From assembly GCA_016714565.1 (NCBI GenBank), contig JADKDM010000001.1, positions 310,001-374,000 of the forward strand: 64,000 nucleotides of DNA, in the 5' to 3' direction. The translations under genes were made by a program, and so were the position numbers. The stretch is from Candidatus Villigracilis propinquus (lineage in GTDB: Bacteria; Chloroflexota; Anaerolineae; Anaerolineales; Villigracilaceae). The notes below the pieces were generated by a model that ran no database searches, was not told the DNA's origin, and saw only the letters and a program-made list of their open reading frames with translations. This document shows, piece by piece, positions 34,672 through 42,905 of this stretch (its first letter is position 1; every line of letters starts with the position of its first letter).

Positions 34672-35913
34672 ATGGCTTCAGATAAAATTCGGGTACTTAT
34701 AGTAGATGATATAGCTGAAACACGGGAAAATGTACGCAAGTTGTTGCAGTTTGAATCAGACGTGGATGTTGCCGGCGCCGCGCGGTCCGGTAAAGAAGGC
34801 ATCCAACTCGCCCAGGAATTGGACCCTGACGTTATTTTGATGGATATCAATATGCCTGATATTGATGGCATAACGGCAACAGAGCAGATTCGTCAAAGGT
34901 CACCTCATATTCAAGTTGTGATTTTATCTGTTCAAGGAGACCAAAATTACATGCGCCGGGCGATGCTTGCCGGCGCAAGAGATTTCCTTACGAAGCCGCC
35001 CATGGGGGATGAATTGATTTCTGCCATACGACGGGCAGGTGAAATGGCTCATGCGGAACGCGCAAAAGGTATCAAACAACTTGGCGCTTCATCCGCTTCT
35101 GGAGGAACAGCTTCGCATGCTAATATTTCGCAGCCCTCAAAAGGGAAAATTGTAACCGTCTACAGTCCCAAAGGTGGGACAGGATGCACGACCATTGCAG
35201 TTAATCTCGCCATCGCACTACATAATGAAGACACACGAGTGGTACTTGTCGATGCGAACCTGCAATTTGGAGATGTTGCAGTTTTCTTGAACGAACAGGG
35301 TAAAAATACAGTGCTGGAACTGGCTCCCCGTGTAGATGAACTTGAGCCAGAGGTGGTTGAAGAGATATTAATCAGGCATGAAGCGTCTGGTATTCGTATT
35401 CTCGCTGCACCTCAACGCCCGGAACATGCTGAAAAAGTCAACGCGGATCAATTTGCCAAGATATTGCAGTTTCTGCAGGGAATGTATGCGTATGTGGTCG
35501 TTGATACTTCACCGATTTTGACGGATGTCATACTCTCAACTATTGATATCAGTGATGTGATTGTTTTGGTCACTACGCAGGAGATACCTTCCATTAAGAA
35601 TGCCCGCCTGGTTCTTGATCTATTAAAAACGTTGGGTGTGAGCAAGGAACGGATCGTGTTCGCCATGAACCGTTACGATAAGCGGATTGCAATTACACCG
35701 GATCGAGTGAGTGAAAACCTAAAGCATGAGATTTCAGTGACAATACCTCTTGACGAGAAAATTGTCATTACTTCTGTTAACCGGGGTGTCCCCTTCATGA
35801 TGGATAATAATAAATTGCAGCCGGTTGGTAAGGGGATTTTCTCTCTGGCAGAGGCAATCCGGGCGCGACTAAGTGTTTTAGAAGTAGAAAATGATGCAGT
35901 ACTCAAGCGTTAA
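34672..35913 (+). CDS. CpaE/TadZ-like ATPase with an intact receiver domain
   Basis: 413 residues. Residues 5-125 are a receiver domain with a full phosphorylation set (DD 12-13, D58 in VILMDINMPDIDG, K108 in FLTKPP). Residues from about 158 form a MinD/ParA-type ATPase with the deviant Walker A SPKGGTGCTT (K167) and later VVDTSPILTDV. TadZ proteins place the pilus machine at the cell pole. Many have a degenerate receiver, but this one keeps the acceptor Asp, so phosphorylation by the upstream kinase or another is possible. Confidence 0.88.
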   Translation: MASDKIRVLIVDDIAETRENVRKLLQFESDVDVAGAARSGKEGIQLAQELDPDVILMDINMPDIDGITATEQIRQRSPHIQVVILSVQGDQNYMRRAMLAGARDFLTKPPMGDELISAIRRAGEMAHAERAKGIKQLGASSASGGTASHANISQPSKGKIVTVYSPKGGTGCTTIAVNLAIALHNEDTRVVLVDANLQFGDVAVFLNEQGKNTVLELAPRVDELEPEVVEEILIRHEASGIRILAAPQRPEHAEKVNADQFAKILQFLQGMYAYVVVDTSPILTDVILSTIDISDVIVLVTTQEIPSIKNARLVLDLLKTLGVSKERIVFAMNRYDKRIAITPDRVSENLKHEISVTIPLDEKIVITSVNRGVPFMMDNNKLQPVGKGIFSLAEAIRARLSVLEVENDAVLKR

Positions 35914-35924
35914 GGAGATTTATT

Positions 35925-37388
35925 ATGTCGTTGCTTCGACGTATTGAAAAAGGTCAGGCTGGCAGTCAGGAAGGCGGGACACCGTCGCCTGCGGCGCCAC
36001 AGCAAACAAATAGCGGGGGAGGAGCCGGGCAAACTGGTGGTGGTGGCGGGAGCGATTCGTCTCGACTTTCTTCTTTGCAGGCCAGGCGTGTTAGTGCGCC
36101 AATTACATCCCCGCAGGCGGGTTCTTATTTTGACCTGAAAACGAGGGTACAAAACAAATTACTAGCTGAAATTGACCCCTCGATGGATGTTTCGCGGACA
36201 GATGAAGTTCGCCGAACCATTCAGGGGTTATTTGAACAAATTCTTGTGGAAGAAAACATAGTTCTTTCACGACCTGAGCGGGCCCGTTTATTTGAACAGA
36301 TCTCTGCTGAAATCCTTGGCCTGGGTCCATTGCAGGCTCTTTTGGAAGACGACACGATTACAGAAATCATGGTGAATGGACCAAAGAATATTTATATCGA
36401 ACGTAAAGGTAAACTCCATCGTGTTCCCGTGACCTTTGAAAGCAACGAGCACTTGATGCGTATCATTGATCGCATTGTCGCCCCGTTGGGTCGTCGTATT
36501 GACGAGTCTAGCCCGTATGTTGATGCCCGTTTGCAGGATGGATCCCGTGTGAATGCTGTAATTCCTCCTATTTCTCTTGTAGGGCCGGTTTTGACAATTC
36601 GTAAATTTTCAAAGAACCCGATTACTGTGGAGCAAATGATTCAATTTGGTTCAATATCAAATGAATCAGTGCAATTCCTAAAGGCTTGCGTGGAAGCGCG
36701 ATTAAATATTGTCATCTCGGGCGGTACTGGCTCCGGGAAAACGACTCTTTTGAACGTACTCTCCAGTTTTATTCCTTCTGATGAGCGTATTCTGACCATC
36801 GAAAATGCGGCTGAATTGCAGTTGCGCCAGGAACATGTGGTTACACTTGAATCACGCCCACCCAATATTGAAGGACGCGGTGAAATCACCATCCGTGACC
36901 TTGTTATTAACGCCCTTCGTATGCGCCCTGAAAGAATCATTGTGGGAGAATGCCGTGGCGGCGAGACGCTCGACATGTTACAAGCGATGAATACCGGCCA
37001 TGATGGTTCCATGACAACAGCTCATGCAAACTCTCCCCGCGATGCGATCTCACGTATTGAGACCATGTGCCTGATGGCTGGAATGGATCTGCCAATCCGA
37101 GCCATTCGCGAGCAGATCGCAGGGGCTGTGGATGTAATTTGTCAGCAGGAACGTATGCGGGATGGAACTCGTAAAGTTACAGCAATTACGGAAGTAAGCG
37201 GCATGGAAGGCGATGTTATCACCATGACTGATATTTTTGTCTTTGAGTCGACTGGCATGGAAAATGGCAGAATTGTTGGCCGACTTAGACCGACGGGTTT
37301 GCGCCCAAAATTTATGGACAAAATTGAAGCTGCTGGTATTCATCTCCCTCCGTCTATTTTTGGTATCGGCGAACGACGTAGGTATTAG
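35925..37388 (+). CDS. tadA: Tad secretion ATPase TadA/CpaF
   Basis: 487 residues. Residues 10-48 are Gly/Gln/Ser-rich and probably unfolded. The type II/IV secretion ATPase core follows: Walker A GGTGSGKT (266-273), Asp box (ILTIENAAELQLRQEH), Walker B (PERIIVGECRGGE) and His box (MTTAHANSPRDA). It powers assembly of Flp-type pili or a related secretion system at the inner face of the membrane. It starts 11 bases after the cpaE gene with AAGGAG upstream. Confidence 0.94.
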   Translation: MSLLRRIEKGQAGSQEGGTPSPAAPQQTNSGGGAGQTGGGGGSDSSRLSSLQARRVSAPITSPQAGSYFDLKTRVQNKLLAEIDPSMDVSRTDEVRRTIQGLFEQILVEENIVLSRPERARLFEQISAEILGLGPLQALLEDDTITEIMVNGPKNIYIERKGKLHRVPVTFESNEHLMRIIDRIVAPLGRRIDESSPYVDARLQDGSRVNAVIPPISLVGPVLTIRKFSKNPITVEQMIQFGSISNESVQFLKACVEARLNIVISGGTGSGKTTLLNVLSSFIPSDERILTIENAAELQLRQEHVVTLESRPPNIEGRGEITIRDLVINALRMRPERIIVGECRGGETLDMLQAMNTGHDGSMTTAHANSPRDAISRIETMCLMAGMDLPIRAIREQIAGAVDVICQQERMRDGTRKVTAITEVSGMEGDVITMTDIFVFESTGMENGRIVGRLRPTGLRPKFMDKIEAAGIHLPPSIFGIGERRRY

Positions 37389-37430
37389 GAAATTCAGTGC
37401 CGATAGCGTGGATTTAATCTAAGGAATAAA

Positions 37431-38384
37431 ATGACCTGGATCATTATTATTGGCGGCATCATTCTGATCATTATCCTGATTATTGGAGTTATCGTTTCTT
37501 CAAACAGTGAAAGAGCGCTGGTGGAGGAACGTCTTAGCCAGTATTTGAGCGATGAAAAAGAGGATATAGATCGTGACGCCCAGCGTTCCGTACTTACTGA
37601 CTGGGTTTCGAAACGGGTTGAAAAGACATCATTTGGTGACCGCGTTGCCCGTGAACTTGCGCGCGCGGATTTAAAATTTAAAGTCGCCGAATATTTTGCT
37701 TTGATCCTGATTTCCATTGTAGTAGGTGGTTTTGTATTTTGGCTTTTGGGAAGTCGGCACCCAGTTTCTGCTCTGCTTGGGGCAGTTGGCGGCGCATTTG
37801 CCCCCCGTTTTTATATTAAAAATCAACAAAAGCAGAGATTGCGGAAATTTAATGATCAATTATCTGATATGCTTAACTTGATGGTGAATGGTTTACGGGC
37901 CGGATATTCAACGATGCAGGCAATGGAGGCGATCAGTAAGGAGTTGCCTGCCCCCATCTGTGATGAGTTCCGCCGTGTTGTTCAGGAAATGCAGATCGGC
38001 ATTCCAATGGAAACAGCCCTTGAGAATCTTTTGAGGCGCATTCCCAGCGAGGATCTTGACTTTGTGGTTACAGCCATCAATGTGCAGCGTGAAGTCGGTG
38101 GTAATCTTTCTGAAATTCTGGATAATATTTCCTTTACTATTCGTGAGCGTGTTCGTATTAAAGGTGAGGTTCGTGTGCTTACATCCCAGGTACGTACATC
38201 TGGTTCGGTGCTTTCTCTGATCCCATTTTTTCTTACCCTTATCTTGTGGTTTCTAAACCCCGATTACCTTTTGTCTGTAACACAGGGCGGAACCTTGTGT
38301 ACGGCTGGGATCATCTGTGTTGTTCTCGGTTTGATCGGTTCGAGTTACTTTATTATGATGCGTATAGCGGATATCGAGGTGTAA
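37431..38384 (+). CDS. tadB: Tad inner-membrane platform protein TadB
   Basis: 317 residues. It has an N-terminal helix, two central helices (VGGFVFWLLG region) and C-terminal helices that frame a T2SSF domain (FNDQLSDMLNLMVNGLRAGYSTMQAME, AINVQREVGGNLSEIL). It forms the platform with TadC that couples the ATPase to pilin assembly. It is followed 1 base later by tadC, so the two are translationally linked. Confidence 0.9.
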   Translation: MTWIIIIGGIILIIILIIGVIVSSNSERALVEERLSQYLSDEKEDIDRDAQRSVLTDWVSKRVEKTSFGDRVARELARADLKFKVAEYFALILISIVVGGFVFWLLGSRHPVSALLGAVGGAFAPRFYIKNQQKQRLRKFNDQLSDMLNLMVNGLRAGYSTMQAMEAISKELPAPICDEFRRVVQEMQIGIPMETALENLLRRIPSEDLDFVVTAINVQREVGGNLSEILDNISFTIRERVRIKGEVRVLTSQVRTSGSVLSLIPFFLTLILWFLNPDYLLSVTQGGTLCTAGIICVVLGLIGSSYFIMMRIADIEV

Positions 38385-38385
38385 T

Positions 38386-39354
38386 ATGACAGGTACAATT
38401 ATTGCCATAATTATTGGCGCTGCAATACTAGGTGGAGCGGCTCTTCTTGTCGTTGTTGGGATGCGATATGCCCGGCAAGGACAGGAGGATGATATGGACG
38501 ATGTTATGTCCCGTCTGGCAGAAGCTACCCAACGAGGCGAATCAGTTTCGTTGGAGGATATAGAACTACAGCAACCTTTTGTGCAACGCGTGGTTGTGCC
38601 GATCGTGAAAAGACTTGGGGAACTTTCAACACGCTTTACTCCGCAGAAACTTCTTCAAGAGACCACCCTTAAGTTGGAATTGGCTGGCAATCCCGGACGA
38701 ATTGACGCTTCAACGTTTTTGGCCACCCGCTTTGTCGGTGCAGCCATATTTGGCGGCCTTTTGCTCTTGATTTCCACCTTGCCAACGGTTAATTGGCCGT
38801 TTACACGGGTTATCTTAGTTGTTGGTATTTTTTCTGCGTTGGGTTTTTTCTTTCCGCAATTATGGCTGCAGGGCCGAATTAATAGTCGTCAGAACGAAGT
38901 GCGCAAGGCCATGCCGGATGCGCTTGACCTGTTAACAATCTGCGTGGAAGCAGGCCTTGGCTTTGACGCGGCAATGTCGAAGGTAAGCGAGAAATGGGAG
39001 AATGAGCTTTCCATCATGTTTGGGAGATGCATCCGCGAGGTGCAACTTGGAAAGACACAGCGCGAAGCGTTGCGTGACATGGCGGATCGCATCGGCCTCC
39101 CAGAGTTAACCAGTTTTGTTGCTGCGGTCATTCAGAGCCAGATCCTTGGTGTGAGTTTGGCGAAGGTATTGCGTATTCAATCTGACCAGATGCGTGTGAA
39201 ACGACGTCAGTTTGCCGAGGAATTGGCACATAAAGCCCCTGTCAAAATGATTATTCCGATGGCTTTGTTGACATTCCCTTCTATTATGATTATTTTGATG
39301 GCTCCAGCCGGATTCCAAATTGCCAGCGCATTTGGGCCATTTTTGGGTAATTAA
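38386..39354 (+). CDS. tadC: Tad inner-membrane platform protein TadC
   Basis: 322 residues with the T2SSF pattern AMPDALDLLTICVEAGLGFDAAM and AAVIQSQILGVSLAKVLRIQSDQ, flanked by membrane helices at both ends. It is the usual partner of TadB. The gene ends the Tad run: no flp pilin, TadV peptidase, TadE/F minor pilins or TadG are in the window, so pilins must be encoded elsewhere. Confidence 0.9.
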   Translation: MTGTIIAIIIGAAILGGAALLVVVGMRYARQGQEDDMDDVMSRLAEATQRGESVSLEDIELQQPFVQRVVVPIVKRLGELSTRFTPQKLLQETTLKLELAGNPGRIDASTFLATRFVGAAIFGGLLLLISTLPTVNWPFTRVILVVGIFSALGFFFPQLWLQGRINSRQNEVRKAMPDALDLLTICVEAGLGFDAAMSKVSEKWENELSIMFGRCIREVQLGKTQREALRDMADRIGLPELTSFVAAVIQSQILGVSLAKVLRIQSDQMRVKRRQFAEELAHKAPVKMIIPMALLTFPSIMIILMAPAGFQIASAFGPFLGN

Positions 39355-39398
39355 CACAGCCTACCCGTAACGAAATACGACATTTTAGGGGCAGCTTC

Positions 39399-40124
39399 GT
39401 GAATTGGAAATATTCTATTTATCATTCATTATGGAGTATGCTTGACTTGCTATTTCCTCCTACTTGTGGAGGGTGTGGCAAGCCAGGTTCCTGTTGGTGT
39501 TTGGACTGCCAGAAACAAGTGAATATTTTAGATGGAAATTTGTGTGATATATGCGGTCTTCCGCAGGATAAGCCGGGGATATGTGAGACTTGTCTTGCTG
39601 AAAGGCCGCATTTTCGTGCATTAAGGGCGTGGGCAGTTTTTTCGGACCCCGTTCAGCCTGCGCTGCATGGGTTGAAGTACCGCAAGAATGTTTCAATGGG
39701 CGACTCTTTTGCATTTCAGATGATACCTTTTGTCGAAAGACTGAATTGGCAGGCGGACGTATTGATTCCAATTCCGTTAGGTCGGCAAAGATTCAAGGAA
39801 CGGGGATATAATCAGGTTGGAATGATCGCAAAGCCGCTTGCATTGGCACTGGGTATGCGATACGCGCCAAAAGGATTGGTGCGGCGTAAAGAGACGCGCT
39901 CACAGGTGGGGTTGACGAAAGTTGAGCGTAAAGCGAATGTGCAACATGCATTTCAAGCTGGGATGGGGGTGAACGGGAAAACAGTTCTAATTATGGACGA
40001 TGTATCTACAACTGGATCGACACTATCCGCTGGTGCGCAGGTGTTATATGCCGCTGGCGCCAAAGATGTGTATGCGTTGACAGTCGCACGCGCGTTGCCT
40101 CAACATGGGTTAAGGCATGCGTAG
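39399..40124 (+). CDS. ComF-family phosphoribosyltransferase-like protein
   Basis: 241 residues from GTG 39399 (AGGGG 8 bases upstream). The N-terminus has a zinc-ribbon Cys set (CGGCGKPGSCWCLDC and CDICGLPQ..GICETC). The C-terminus has the phosphoribosyltransferase motif LIMDDVSTTGSTLSAGAQ. ComF proteins take part in DNA uptake or recombination in naturally competent bacteria. Its place after a Tad locus may reflect shared surface DNA-handling functions, but such adjacency is not proof. Confidence 0.87.
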   Translation: MNWKYSIYHSLWSMLDLLFPPTCGGCGKPGSCWCLDCQKQVNILDGNLCDICGLPQDKPGICETCLAERPHFRALRAWAVFSDPVQPALHGLKYRKNVSMGDSFAFQMIPFVERLNWQADVLIPIPLGRQRFKERGYNQVGMIAKPLALALGMRYAPKGLVRRKETRSQVGLTKVERKANVQHAFQAGMGVNGKTVLIMDDVSTTGSTLSAGAQVLYAAGAKDVYALTVARALPQHGLRHA

Positions 40125-40166
40125 CGTTTGTAGTAAGTGACTTAACATCCCAATGAAGGAGGACTT

Positions 40167-40730
40167 ATGTCCAACAAAGTGGAAGTTCAGACACGTAATA
40201 TCCGTTTGACCGAAAAGATCGAAGAGTATGTAAACAAGAAAGCAGGTAACCTTGACCATTACCTGCCCGCAATTGACGAGGCTCGTGTGGAGTTGGCTCA
40301 TCATAAAGCCGCGCGCGACGCCAAGGATCGGAATGTGGCGCAGATCACCGTTTTTGGCAAAGGTTTTACTTTGCGAACGGAAGAGCGTGCAGATGAGGCC
40401 CTTGCGGCATTTGACCAGGCTTTGGATAACATGCAGCGCCAGATCGAAAGGCACAAGGGCAAGCATTATCGTGGACGCGGTGACGGGCGCTCTGCTGCGG
40501 AAGTGGCAGATGAGATTATTGATGAGGAGACAGGCGAACTTGCCCCGTTGTTTGCAAAGCGAAAGAAATTTGTGCTTTATCCGATGAGTGAAGATGAAGC
40601 CGTTGTGCAGATGCGCAACCTCGGACACGATAATTTCTTCGTGTTTTACAACGGTGATACCAACAAGATCAATGTGTTGTACCGCCGCCGCAATGGAAGT
40701 TATGGGTTGATTGATCCTGAACTTGGCTAG
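40167..40730 (+). CDS. hpf: ribosome hibernation promoting factor, long form
   Basis: 187 residues, the length of long HPF. The N-terminal domain (to about residue 100) is the ribosome-binding S30AE/YfiA fold (VQTRNIRLTEKIEEYVNKK). The C-terminal about 60 residues form the dimerising domain (KFVLYPMSEDEAVVQMRNLGHDNFFVFYN) that joins two 70S ribosomes into an inactive 100S particle. An excellent ribosome site (AAGGAGGA) precedes the ATG. A strong terminator follows the stop codon. Confidence 0.93.
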   Translation: MSNKVEVQTRNIRLTEKIEEYVNKKAGNLDHYLPAIDEARVELAHHKAARDAKDRNVAQITVFGKGFTLRTEERADEALAAFDQALDNMQRQIERHKGKHYRGRGDGRSAAEVADEIIDEETGELAPLFAKRKKFVLYPMSEDEAVVQMRNLGHDNFFVFYNGDTNKINVLYRRRNGSYGLIDPELG

Positions 40731-40738
40731 TTGATAAT

Positions 40739-40776
40739 AAAAGCGTGGGCTGAGAATTTTCTCAGCCCACGCTTTT
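40739..40776. terminator. bidirectional terminator between hpf and the Lgt-like gene
   Basis: A perfect 16-bp stem (40739-40754 with 40761-40776) has A-tract and T-tract on its outer sides and a 6-base loop. It can end hpf transcription on plus and the convergent gene on minus, whose last codons overlap the stem. Confidence 0.9.
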
Positions 40777-41493
40777 TGTTTTCTTGAATCTAAATTCGAG
40801 AGTAAGAAAACATGCGGCGAGAATAACCCATGCAATGACTTGACCTTGGTTCAGGCTGTTGAAGATAAACGCGCTGTCGCCACGAAAGGCTTGGATGAGA
40901 AGTTGCGTTGCCGCTGTGCAGGCGGCAAAGGTGAGGAAGAGAATGCCTGAGCGTGGATTCTGTTTTTGGAACCAGAGCAGGCCGAAGATTAAGAAAGAGG
41001 CGAGCGTCTCATAGATTTGAGTCGGGTGACGGGTGGCGTTCCATAGATCAATCCCCCAAGGCAGATCGGTTTCCTTTCCAAAGGCGGTACCTGCTGCGAG
41101 GTGACTTAATCCGATGCCGATGATGAGGATGGCGAAGAATGGAGTCAGCGCGTCGAGCGTGGGCCAAAGGGACAGGCTGCGGCGCTGGCCGTAGATCAGT
41201 GCGGTGATGAGCGCGACTGCGACTGCGCCGATGGGGTCGAAGATATCGGGGTTGATGGAGAAGATTCCGGTTGGGCTTTTGCTGAATGTGGCGATATTTT
41301 GCAGAACAAAGGAAAGCCTGCCGCCGATGATGAAAGCCAGCAGACCGTAGAATGTGATGTTGTTTAATTCATCCTTGCTGATGCCGTAGCGTTCGGCGCG
41401 TTTTTCAGCGAGGCTGAGTCCGACCCATGCGGCGGCAACCAGCAGGATCATGTGGCGGGGAGGGGAGAAGAGGTTGCGGAATAATGTAAGCAT
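40762..41493 (-). CDS. Lgt-like membrane protein (prolipoprotein diacylglyceryl transferase paralogue)
   Basis: 243 residues from ATG 41493, just after the TlpA stop codon. About seven membrane helices. Family traits are GGRLSFVLQ and TDLPWGIDLW..RHPTQIYE, close to the TDLPWG and HPSQLYE motifs of Lgt. The core GRIGNFINGE motif of true Lgt is replaced by GLSHLAAGT, so the Arg and Asn known to be needed in the E. coli enzyme appear lost. The Gly before the TDLPWG motif is kept. A changed or non-catalytic role is likely. It is co-transcribed with the thioredoxin gene. Confidence 0.78.
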   Translation of the reverse strand: MLTLFRNLFSPPRHMILLVAAAWVGLSLAEKRAERYGISKDELNNITFYGLLAFIIGGRLSFVLQNIATFSKSPTGIFSINPDIFDPIGAVAVALITALIYGQRRSLSLWPTLDALTPFFAILIIGIGLSHLAAGTAFGKETDLPWGIDLWNATRHPTQIYETLASFLIFGLLWFQKQNPRSGILFLTFAACTAATQLLIQAFRGDSAFIFNSLNQGQVIAWVILAACFLTLEFRFKKTKSVG

Positions 41494-41494
41494 G

Positions 41495-42037
41495 TTATTT
41501 AAGAGCCTCTTCAATGCGGGTGCGGAGCAGGGCTTCAGACATGGGGCCGCCGATGACGACCTCGGTGATGATGCCGAGTCGGTTGATGAAATAGGAGGAT
41601 GGCAGCGAGCGGACTTGATACATGCGGCTTACGTCGCCGAGTTCGTCGAGCAGGATGGGGAAGTTAAGATCGTACTCTGCTATGAAGGCGGGTATCTCAA
41701 TTGCACTGTCTTGAATGGTGCTATTGACCGCCAGAACAACAAACCCCTGATCTTTATATTCGTCGTACATTTTTTGAATGGCGGGCATTTCTGCGCGGCA
41801 AGGCGGGCACCAGGTTGCCCAAAGATTTACAAGCACGGCATTGCCTTTGAGTTCGGAAAGCGTGTATGTTTCACCTGCGTGAGTTTTGAGTGCGAAATCG
41901 GGCGCGGTGAAGCCTGCCTGTGGGGCGGAGGTTATTGCGTCTGTGGAAGTGCCTGCTGGTTCAGCGCTGATGAATATCCATGATGCGCCCGCAATGAGGA
42001 CGAGGATGTAGAGGGTAATTCGTTGTATTTGGGTCAT
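41495..42037 (-). CDS. membrane-anchored TlpA/ResA-like thioredoxin
   Basis: 180 residues. One N-terminal helix (about 7-24) places the rest outside the membrane. The thioredoxin fold begins near residue 42 (APDFALKTHAGETYTLSELKG) and has the redox pair W-C-P-P-C in NLWATWCPPCRAEMP. The cis-Pro loop is seen in VRSLPSSYFINRLG. It would reduce disulfides in exported proteins, for example in cytochrome maturation. The Lgt-like gene starts 1 base after its stop codon. Confidence 0.9.
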   Translation of the reverse strand: MTQIQRITLYILVLIAGASWIFISAEPAGTSTDAITSAPQAGFTAPDFALKTHAGETYTLSELKGNAVLVNLWATWCPPCRAEMPAIQKMYDEYKDQGFVVLAVNSTIQDSAIEIPAFIAEYDLNFPILLDELGDVSRMYQVRSLPSSYFINRLGIITEVVIGGPMSEALLRTRIEEALK

Positions 42038-42118
42038 TGTTTGTGTGAATGCCTTAAATTGGAAGTAAAATAGAAACAGTTTCTTATCTCTGTTGGCTTT
42101 ATCTCTTTATATCTTACT

Positions 42119-42880
42119 ATGTTATTCACCGATACCACCTACGTAGGCATTGATACCACTTCAGGCCGTAAGACTTTCACTTACGCGGCGCTGGATCGTG
42201 ATTTGAATCTCGTTGCGCTTGCCGATGGAGAAATGGAAGAAGTGATGACGTTTCTCGCCGCACAGAAATCTGCAACTGTGGCGATCACTGCACCATCGGG
42301 TGTGAACCGTGGATTGGTGCGCGCAAAGATCAAAAAAGAGATGCTCACCAAACAGCAAGTCCGTGGCGCGGAATACCGCATGGCGGAATTTATTTTGCGC
42401 GAGCATGGCATTGCGGTTTCAGGCACGCCCGCGAGTGTGGCGGTTTGCCCCGCGTGGATGCAGGTCGGTTTTGAGTTGTATCGCAAGCTGGAAAAGCTGG
42501 GGTTTAAGAAATTTCCTGATGCGGAGTCACCTCATACAATTTTGGAGACGCATCCACAGGCTGGATTTTGTGTTTTGTTGAACGATGCGCCTCTTCCCAA
42601 GCCGACAATTGAGGGGCGTTTACAGAGACAGCTTCTACTCTATGAGCATGGTCTGCGAATCAAAGACCCGATGGATTTTTTTGAAGAGATCACCCGCCAT
42701 AAAATGTTGAAAGGCATCTGGCCTGTGGAGTTGTTGTACCACCCTGAGCAGTTGGATGCACTAGTCGCGGCCTTCACCGCGTGGCGTGCAGTTCACAAGC
42801 CCGAGCAGGTGATTTTCATTGGTGATGAAAAAGAGGGGATGATCGTACTACCTGAAAAAGAACTGAAAGAAAAATATTAA
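42119..42880 (+). CDS. DUF429 protein (RNase H-like fold)
   Basis: 253 residues. It starts with a YVGIDTTSGRKTFTYAALD strand-turn-strand typical of DUF429 proteins, which are thought to adopt an RNase H-like fold, and contains ETHPQAGFCVLL in the middle. Biochemical role unknown. It begins 80 bases from the divergent thioredoxin gene and precedes transketolase by 25 bases on the same strand, so it may share that transcript. Confidence 0.75.
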   Translation: MLFTDTTYVGIDTTSGRKTFTYAALDRDLNLVALADGEMEEVMTFLAAQKSATVAITAPSGVNRGLVRAKIKKEMLTKQQVRGAEYRMAEFILREHGIAVSGTPASVAVCPAWMQVGFELYRKLEKLGFKKFPDAESPHTILETHPQAGFCVLLNDAPLPKPTIEGRLQRQLLLYEHGLRIKDPMDFFEEITRHKMLKGIWPVELLYHPEQLDALVAAFTAWRAVHKPEQVIFIGDEKEGMIVLPEKELKEKY

Positions 42881-42905
42881 TTAAGCGGATGGTAAAATAA
42901 CCCCC

